DNA of 64,000 nt from Mustela lutreola (taxonomy: Eukaryota; Chordata; Mammalia; Carnivora; Mustelidae). A program made the position numbers and the translations under genes. Each line of letters begins with the position of its first letter. Position 1 is the first letter of the stretch. The DNA is taken from assembly GCF_030435805.1 (NCBI RefSeq), contig NC_081296.1, positions 30,097,745-30,161,744 of the forward strand, written 5' to 3'. Below, in pieces: positions 57,132-64,000 of this stretch. Below the pieces are notes generated by a model. The model saw only the letters and a list, made by a program, of their open reading frames with translations, was not told where the DNA came from and did no database searches.

Positions 57132-58553
57132 AGTGCAGGGGACCGTGCGGGGATCAGCAGCCCCCAGACCCTCGGGGCATTTGAGGGCGCACTGCTGCAG
57201 CTGGGCGCTAGAGGAGAACGAACGCACGAGCGTCTGCGCGCGTTGGGCCCGGAGCCCAGGCGCCTCTGCGCGTGCCCACGGGGGTGTTCTGGCACTCAAG
57301 CTGGCCCACCGCCCCAATCCCCTTCCCAGGACAGCTCCCCGGGAGCCAGGGCTTCGCCATCCTCGTCTCCTCGTGTCCTTCGGCGGGCCTGGCCGGCTAG
57401 GTCCTCGGTGTGTCGACATGCAGCAGAGGTGAGCGGAAGCCTTGGGCTCGGAGGGAGGCCCGAGACGCCTTGGGAAGCGGGTAGCCCAGCAGTGACTCTG
57501 CAGCAGGCCGTGGGCTTGGGGTGGCGGTCCTCGTGGTCCAGACGTCGTGGGCCACCCCGGGAGCGGGTGCCCTTGAGCCATCCCAGGGGCAGGGAACGCG
57601 AGCGTGGGGCCGGGTGGCTGGCAAGACCCGGAAAGCGCAGAGTGGCCGCCATAGGATCAGGGGATCCTGAGGCCCCCTGATCCATCTGGGCGTGTCTCGT
57701 GGGCCTACGAACGTAGTGGACGTGAGACTTGTGGTCTCAGAAGCTTCTGTGATCTTCTGCCACGGGGTGTTGCTCGAGGTCCGGGACTTGGCTTTTTTCC
57801 GCGGGCTGACGAGGCCTGAGCTCCTGCCCCACAGCGCAGACGCCCAAGGCGTTGGAGACCACACCAGGCTGCTTGCGAATAGCGCAAGAGGATACCTTGT
57901 GCTCGCGAGACAGCCGGGTTCCACGGGGCTACGGGGCGGAATCTGCGAGTGCCAGGCCCTTGCAGCCATTGGGTCGGAGCCACTCTCCGGAGGCTCTCAA
58001 GCACCGGGGACCGGGTCCTGACGAAGCGGCGCTGCACGGCGAGAGTCGGGTACCTCGCCCAGGGCAGCCGGTGGGTGGTGTGCCTGGCCGTAGTGGTGGA
58101 CAGCGACCTGGCATTCCGAGCTCGGCCCTGGGGCAGCCGTGGGCCCGAGCCACCTTGGGCTTCCAGGGTAGGGGCTCCGATCCTTGGCTCCCAGGTGGGA
58201 CCATGGGTGGGTAGGCGGCGTCCTGGCCACAACTCCCTGACCGCCCCCCTCGGCTCCCGTGCAAGGGAGACAGCGGAGACACGTCAAAACCCTGTGCTCC
58301 GTGCCATGTTCACGGACCGTTCTGTCGACGGTGGTGCTGACCCAGGGGCCTAGATCTCCCTTGTTTGGGGATGCCCTGGTAAGGGCAGCTGGGGCCCTGG
58401 GCCCTGCTCCGTCGTCTCGCACATCAGCCATGCGTGGGTCGGCCGTATGCCCGGCCCCCACCGGCCAGGTCGTTGGGAAAGGTAGCCCTCGGCCGTCCGG
58501 CCGGTGCCCCGGACCAGGGCTTTTGGACAGCTGGTCTCTCCGTCTCTCCTCAG

Positions 58554-58671
58554 AACCGCATCCACAAGCGGGGAGATCGCCCGCACCAGCTCGTCTTGCC
58601 TGGCCCGGCCCTGCCCACAGGTCCAATGTCTCAGGACCCCGGCTCATGGCGCAGTCCGCCACGCAGCCCCG
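58554..58671 (+). ncRNA. SNHG14: B18 host exon, 118 nt
   Basis: AG at 58552-58553, GT at 58672. The intron before it has CCAGGTCGTTG, shared with B13. Confidence 0.68.
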
Positions 58672-58723
58672 GTAAGCAGGTTCTGGGGGCGACGCGACCG
58701 CACGCATCGCCGCCAACCTGCTT

Positions 58724-58804
58724 GGGTCAATGATGACAACTCAAATGGTCTCGAAGAGCGGTGATGACCTAAAAATCATGCTCAATAGGATTACGCTGAG
58801 GCCC
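58724..58804 (+). ncRNA. SNORD115: SNORD115 C/D-box snoRNA, copy B18
   Basis: Consensus B copy with the normal guide, unlike its partner B13. Confidence 0.97.
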
Positions 58805-59054
58805 AATGCAGGCGTCTGTGCCGGGATCAGCATCCCCCGGAGCCTCGGGGCCCTGGAGGGGCGCTGCCGTTGGGAGCTTGAGGCCAAGGATCCCCCGGGG
58901 ATCCCTGCTCCGGCCCTGGAAAGCCCGTGCGCGTCAGGGGCCCCTCGAGGTGTGGAGGCAGCCCACCCGGCCTAGAGACTGAATCCCCTCCCCTCCCCTG
59001 GACAGCTCCCTGGGAGCCATGCCTTAGGAACCCTTGTCTCCTTGTGTCTTGCAG

Positions 59055-59099
59055 CGGGCCTTGGGCACCAGGTGGTAGGCGCGGCGTTGGCCACGACAG
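59055..59099 (+). ncRNA. SNHG14: B18 downstream host exon, 45 nt
   Basis: AG at 59053-59054, GTGAGT at 59100. GGGCACCAGG variant. Confidence 0.68.
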
Positions 59100-60231
59100 G
59101 TGAGTGGGAGACTCTGGGCCTGGCGGGAGATGGCAGACGCCATGGGCATCGTCCGCGAAGCCAGAGTCACGGCACGGGGCTCTGGCTCCACCACTGAGCT
59201 ACGGGTGGAGGCCCCCGTTGTCCACACAGCGTTGGCTGGCGCGTGATCAGGCTCCCTTGAGCCATCCCAGGTGCAGGGAACGCGAACGTTGGGCCGCGGG
59301 AACTGGCCGGGACTGGATCCCGGGGGGATGCCGCCATAGATCCGCGTGGCCCTGAGGCCTCCTTGGACCTCCCTTTGTGTCCTGTGCGCCCGTGAGGAGA
59401 CGGGTTCGGGAGACCCTTGGCGTCAGGGACTTCTGTCCCCCTCAGCGAGTGGCGGTTGCTCGAGCCAACCCCAGCGCATGTTTCTTGGGGCTGGAGCGGG
59501 CAGAGCTCCTGCCCTAGGCACCAGACTCCCAAGGACTTTGGGAGCCTGGGAGGCTGCTGAAGTACAGCCCTCGATGTTTGCTTGGGCTGCCGATGGAGCA
59601 TGGTTTGGCTGGACGTGGGCAAGAATGGGCGAGCCCCAGGCCACAGCGGGCATTGGGCGAGAGCCTGTCGGGCCAGGCCCCCAGAGGAGGGGCCGCCACG
59701 CGGGGACACTCTGGACCCTGTTGCAGGGCGGGCATTGGTCCCCTGCCTCCCGCTGGCGGGAGACCGTGACCCGCGACTCCCTCTCCAGACGTGGACCGTC
59801 GGGGCATGGGGGCCAACGTTGGCTGCGAGTGCCAGCGCCCGGATGCACGGACGGCAGCCGGGCCAATCTGGGGTTGGCGTCTGCCTGGCCATAAGTTCTG
59901 GGGCCGCCCCCGTTGGCTCGGGGCCCGGGAGGCATCGGGGGGGGGGGTAACTCGATAACCTAGTGTTCCCGCTCACGTTGTGGGGCCTTTCTTAGCAAGG
60001 GGTGGCTCCCACAGGGGCCCTGATCTCCACAGTTTCTGGAGGCCCAGGGATGTACAGCGGCTCCCCAGGGCCCTTTTCCTTGCTTGCGGCGGCTCCGAGC
60101 CTTGGGTCGTTCGTTCCTCCACCCGCCTGGCCAGCAGCGGCCAGGGCTTCGGGCGTGACCAATCGTGGCCGCATGGGGCACGAGCCACGGAGCAGGCCGT
60201 TCTGACAGCTGGCCTCTCCCTCTGTCCTTAG

Positions 60232-60349
60232 AACCCCGTCCCCCAGGGAGGATCTCGCCTTGACGACCAACTCTGGCTTCTCCCAGCCCCGCCCAAAGGG
60301 CCCGTGTCTCGGATCGCCGGGGCATGGCGCCGTCCCGACCGCTCCCTCG
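60232..60349 (+). ncRNA. SNHG14: A19 host exon, 118 nt
   Basis: AG at 60230-60231, donor GTAAGGAGGAG at 60350. Same subtype as A5 and A14. Confidence 0.68.
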
Positions 60350-60403
60350 GTAAGGAGGAGTTCCGGGTGGGCAGGGACCTCACGCGTCGCCCCCGGCTTG
60401 CTT

Positions 60404-60484
60404 GGGTCAATGATGAGAACTCATATGGTCTCGAAGAGCGATGATGACCTAAAAATCATGCTCAATAGGATTACGCTGAGGCCC
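60404..60484 (+). ncRNA. SNORD115: SNORD115 C/D-box snoRNA, copy A19
   Basis: Consensus A copy. Confidence 0.97.
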
Positions 60485-61906
60485 AGTGCAGGGGACCGTG
60501 CGGGGATCAGCAGCCCCCAGACCCTCGGGGCATTTGAGGGCGCGCTGCTGCAGCTGGGCGCTAGAGGAGAACGAACGCTCGAGCGTCTGCGCGCGTTGGG
60601 CCCGGAGCCCAGGCGCCTCTGCGCGTGCCCACGGGGGTGTTCTGGCACTCAAGCTGGCCCACCGCCCCAATCCCCTTCCCAGGACAGCTCCCCGGGAGCC
60701 AGGGCTTCGCCATCCTCGTCTCCTCGTGTCCTTCGGCGGGCCTGGCCGGCTAGGTCCTCGGTGTGTCGACATGCAGCAGAGGTGAGCGGAAGCCTTGGGC
60801 TCGGAGGGAGGCCCGAGACGCCTTGGGAAGCGGGTAGCCCAGCAGTGACTCTGCAGCAGGCCGTGGGCTTGGGGTGGCGGTCCTCGTGGTCCAGACGTCG
60901 TGGGCCACCCCGGGAGCGGGTGCCCTTGAGCCATCCCAGGGGCAGGGAACGCGAGCGTGGGGCCGGGTGGCTGGCAAGACCCGGAAAGCGCAGAGTGGCC
61001 GCCATAGGATCAGGGGATCCTGAGGCCCCCTGATCCATCTGGGCGTGTCTCGTGGGCCTACGAACGTACTGGACGTGAGACTTGTGGTCTCAGAAGCTTC
61101 TGTGATCTTCTGCCACGGGGTGTTGCTCGAGGCCCGGGACTTGGCTTTTTTCCGCGGGCTGACGAGGCCTGAGCTCCTGCCCCACAGCGCAGACGCCCAA
61201 GGCGTTGGAGACCACACCAGGCTGCTTGCGAATAGCGCAAGAGGATACCTTGTGCTCGCGAGACAGCCGGGTTCCACGGGGCTACGGGGCGGAATCTGCG
61301 AGGGCCAGGCCCTTGCAGCCATTGGGTCGGAGCCTCTCTCCGGAGGCTCTCAAGCACCGGGGACCGGGTCCTGACGAAGCGGCGCTGCACGGCGAGAGTC
61401 GGGTACCTCGCCCAGGGCAGCCGGTGGGTGGTGTGCCTGGCTGTAGTGGTGGACAGCGACCTGGCATTCAGAGCTCGGCCCTGGGGCAGCCGTGGGCCCG
61501 AGCCACCTTGGGCTTCCAGGGTAGGGACTCCGATCCTTGGCTCCCAGGTGGGACCATGGGTGGGTGGGCGGCGTCCTGGCCACAAGTCCCTGACCGCCAC
61601 CCTCGGCTCTCGTGCAAGGGAGACAGCGGGGACACGTCAAAACCCTGTGCTCCGTGCCATGTTCACGGACCGTTCTGCCGACGGTGGTGCTGACCCAGGG
61701 GCCTAGATCTCCCTTGTTTGGGGATGCCCTGGTAAGGGCAGCTGGGGCCCTGGGCCCTGCTCCGTCGTCTCGCACATCAGACATGCGTGGGTCGGCCGTA
61801 TGTCCGGCCCCCTCCGGCCAGGACGTTGGGAAAGGTAGCCCTCGGCCGTCCGGCCGGTGCCCCGGACCAGGGCTTTTGGACAGCTGGTCTCTCCGTCTCT
61901 CCTCAG

Positions 61907-62024
61907 AACCGCATCCACAAGCGGGGAGATCGCCCGCACCAGCTCGTCTTGCCTGGCCCGGCCCTGCCCACAGGTCCAATGTCTCAGGACCCCGGCTCAT
62001 GGCGCAGTCCGCCACGCAGCCCCG
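61907..62024 (+). ncRNA. SNHG14: B19 host exon, 118 nt
   Basis: AG at 61905-61906, donor GTAAGCAGG at 62025. Confidence 0.68.
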
Positions 62025-62076
62025 GTAAGCAGGTTCTGGGGGCGACGCGACCGCACGCATTGCCGCCAACCTGCTT

Positions 62077-62157
62077 GGGTCAATGATGACAACTCAAATG
62101 GTCTCGAAGAGCGGTGATGACCTAAAAATCATGCTCAATAGGATTACGCTGAGGCCC
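62077..62157 (+). ncRNA. SNORD115: SNORD115 C/D-box snoRNA, copy B19
   Basis: Consensus B copy, partner of B14. Confidence 0.97.
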
Positions 62158-62407
62158 AATGCAGGCGTCTGTGCCGGGATCAGCATCCCCCGGAGCCTCG
62201 GGGCCCTGGAGGAACGCTGCCGTTGGGAGCTTGAGGCCAAGGATCCCCCGGGGATCCCTGCTCCTGCCCTGGAAAGCCCGTGCACGTCAGGGGCCCCTCG
62301 AGGTGTGGAGGCAGCCCACCCGGCCTAGAGACTGAATCCCCTCCCCTCCCCTGGACAGCTCCCTGGGAGCCATGCCTTAGGAACCCTTGTCTCCTTGTGT
62401 CTTGCAG

Positions 62408-62452
62408 CGGGCCTTGGGCGCCAGGTGGTAGGCGCGGCGTGGGCCACGACAG
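62408..62452 (+). ncRNA. SNHG14: B19 downstream host exon, 45 nt
   Basis: AG at 62406-62407, GTGAGT at 62453. GCGTGGGCCAC variant. Confidence 0.68.
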
Positions 62453-63585
62453 GTGAGTGGGAGACTCTGGGCCTGGCGGGAGATGGCAGACGCCATGGGC
62501 GTCGTCCGCGAAGCCAGAGTCACGGCACGGGGCTCTGGCTCCACCACTGAGCTACGGGTGGAGGCCCCCGTTGTCCACACAGCGGTGGCTGGTGCGTGAT
62601 CAGGCTCCCTTGAGCCATCCCAGGTGCAGGGAACGCGAACGTTGGGCCGCGGGAACTGGCCGGGACTGGATCCCGGGGGGATGCCGCCATAGATCCGCGT
62701 GGCCCTGAGGCCTCCTTGGACCTCCCTTTGTGTCCTGTGCGCCCGTGAGGAGACGGGTTCGGGAGACCCTTGGCGTCAGGGACTTCTGTCCCCCTCAGCG
62801 AGTGGCGGTTGCTCGAGCCAACCCCAGCGCATGTTTCTTGGGGCTGGAGCGGGCAGAGCTCCTGCCCTAGGCACCAGACTCCCAAGGACTTTGGGAGCCT
62901 GGGAGGCTGCTGAAGTACAGCCCTCGATGTTTGCTTGGGCTGCCGATGGAGCATGGTTTGGCTGGACGTGGGCAAGAATGGGCGAGCCCCAGGCCACAGC
63001 GGGCATTGGGCGAGAGCCTATCGGGCCAGGCCCCCAGAGGAGGGGCCGCCACGCGGGGACACTCTGGACACTGTTGCAGGGCGGGCATTGGTCCCCTGCC
63101 TCCCGCTGGCGGGAGACCGTGACCCGCGACTCCCTCTCCAGACGTGGCCCGTCGGGGCATGGGGGCCAACGTTGGCTGCGAGTGCCAGCGCCCGGATGCA
63201 CGGACGGCAGCCGGGCCAATCTGGGGTTGGCGTCTGCCTGGCCATAAGTTCTGAGGCCGCCCCCGTTGGCTCAGGGCCCCGGTAGGCATCGGGTGGGGGG
63301 GTAACTCGATAACCTAGTATTCCCGCCCACGTTGTGGGGCCTTTCTTAGCAAGGGGTGGTTCCCACAGGGGCCCTGATCTCCACAGATTCTGTAGGCCCA
63401 GGGATGTACAGCGGCTCCCCAGGGCCCTTTTCCTTGCTTGCGGCAGCTCCGAGCCTTGGGTCGTTCGTTCCTCCACCCGCCTGGCCAGCAGCCGCCAGGG
63501 CTTCGGGCGTGACCGATCGTGGCCGCATGGGGTACGAGCCACAGAGCAGGCCGTTCTGACAGCTGGCCTCTCCCTCTGTCCTTAG

Positions 63586-63703
63586 AACCCCGTCCCCCAG
63601 GGAGGATCTCGCCTTGACGACCAAGTCTGGCTTTTCCCAGCCCCGCCCAAAGGGCCCGTGTCTCGGATCGCCGGGGCATGGCGCCGTCCCGACCGCTCCC
63701 TCG
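63586..63703 (+). ncRNA. SNHG14: A20 host exon, 118 nt
   Basis: AG at 63584-63585, GT at 63704. GGCTTTTCCC variant as in A15. Confidence 0.68.
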
Positions 63704-63757
63704 GTAAGGAGGGGTTCCGGGTGGGCAGGGACCTCACGCGTCGCCCCCGGCTTGCTT

Positions 63758-63838
63758 GGGTCAATGATGAGAACTCATATGGTCTCGAAGAGGGATGATG
63801 ACCTAAAAATCATGCTCAATAGGATTACGCTGAGGCCC
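63758..63838 (+). ncRNA. SNORD115: SNORD115 C/D-box snoRNA, copy A20
   Basis: Last copy in the window. Has GAAGAGGGATGATGA as in A15; guide, box D and stem intact. The array continues to the window end without a break. Confidence 0.96.
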
Positions 63839-64000
63839 AGGGCAGGAGACCGTGCGGGGATCAGCAGCCCCCAGACCCTCGGGGCATTTGAGGGCGCGCT
63901 GCTGCAGCTGGGCGCTAGAGGAGAACGAACGCTCGAGCGTCTCCGCGCGTTGGGCCCGGAGCCCAGGCGCCTCTGCGCGTGCCCACGGGGGTGTTCTGGC

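Larger units (their letters stand above)
57690..63960 (+). repeat. Recent duplicated block, right copy (16,758-bp offset)
   Basis: Partner of 40.93-47.20 kb. By eye I noticed roughly a dozen single-base differences and no length change until a 1-nt difference near 63.96 kb. Confidence 0.85.
1..64000 (+). repeat. SNORD115 higher-order tandem array (about 19 dimers)
   Basis: The whole window is a head-to-tail array with a basic unit of about 1.68 kb and a dimer of 3,349-3,354 bp, measured from snoRNA start to snoRNA start. The two arms of a dimer are clearly homologous (snoRNA, upstream 118-nt exon, downstream 45-nt segment) but diverged, while dimers are nearly identical to each other. No unrelated sequence interrupts the array and both ends run off the window. 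Known SNORD115 arrays in human and mouse also have kilobase-scale units with one snoRNA each. The dimeric organisation and high GC are what stands out here. Confidence 0.97.

Noticed and set aside
1-64000. CRISPR array or bacterial repeat
   Set aside because: Units are 1.7-3.4 kb with intact C/D snoRNAs and eukaryotic splice sites; there is no short-repeat/spacer pattern and no operon structure.
1-64000. Imprinting-centre or host-gene promoter
   Set aside because: No unique non-repeated sequence is present. The known promoter of the host transcript lies far upstream at SNRPN, outside any such window.

Overview
The window is one uninterrupted tandem array of SNORD115 (HBII-52 / MBII-52) C/D-box snoRNA genes with repeated pieces of their spliced non-coding host transcript (SNHG14 / UBE3A-ATS). 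In known genomes this is the paternally expressed, imprinted Prader-Willi/Angelman domain. Each snoRNA keeps the terminal stem GGGTC...GGCCC, box C ATGATGA, a C' box, box D CTGA and the guide ATGCTCAATAGGATTACG. That guide is the exact complement of the edited segment of the serotonin receptor 5-HT2C (HTR2C) pre-mRNA. SNORD115 is known from placental mammals, so the source is a placental mammal; I cannot name the species. All genes read on the + strand. I see no protein-coding gene, tRNA, rRNA, CRISPR array or interspersed transposable element.

Layout: there are 39 snoRNA copies, all 81 nt long, of two alternating types. 'A' copies start GGGTCAATGATGAGAACTCA and 'B' copies start GGGTCAATGATGACAACTCA. 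A-to-B spacing is about 1,673 bp and B-to-A about 1,679 bp, giving a higher-order dimer of 3,349-3,354 bp. Here A1-A20 and B1-B19 number the copies from left to right. About 54 nt upstream of every snoRNA sits a 118-nt candidate exon with good splice sites (TTAG or CTCAG acceptor, GTAAGG or GTAAGC donor). About 250 nt downstream of every B snoRNA sits a 45-nt candidate exon (TTGCAG acceptor, GTGAGT donor). The homologous 45-nt segment after A snoRNAs has lost its AG, and in four copies also its GT. The predicted host transcript per dimer is therefore 118 - [A snoRNA intron] - 118 - [B snoRNA intron] - 45 - intron. The remaining 1.1-1.4 kb of each arm is GC- and CpG-rich intron with an A-arm hairpin and a variable poly-G tract upstream of each A exon.

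On a larger scale the array was reshuffled by unequal exchange. About 13 kb at 1.4-14.4 kb recurs at 31.6-44.5 kb (offset about 30,166 bp). About 6.3 kb at 40.9-47.2 kb recurs at 57.7-64.0 kb (offset exactly 16,758 bp). At least two copies are visible chimeras. Most snoRNAs look functional. A17 has a damaged box C, B5 a damaged box D, B15 a damaged C', and A7, A9 and B13 carry a guide substitution. Many long open frames exist on both strands, but they are by-products of GC-rich, stop-poor repeats and are not annotated as genes.
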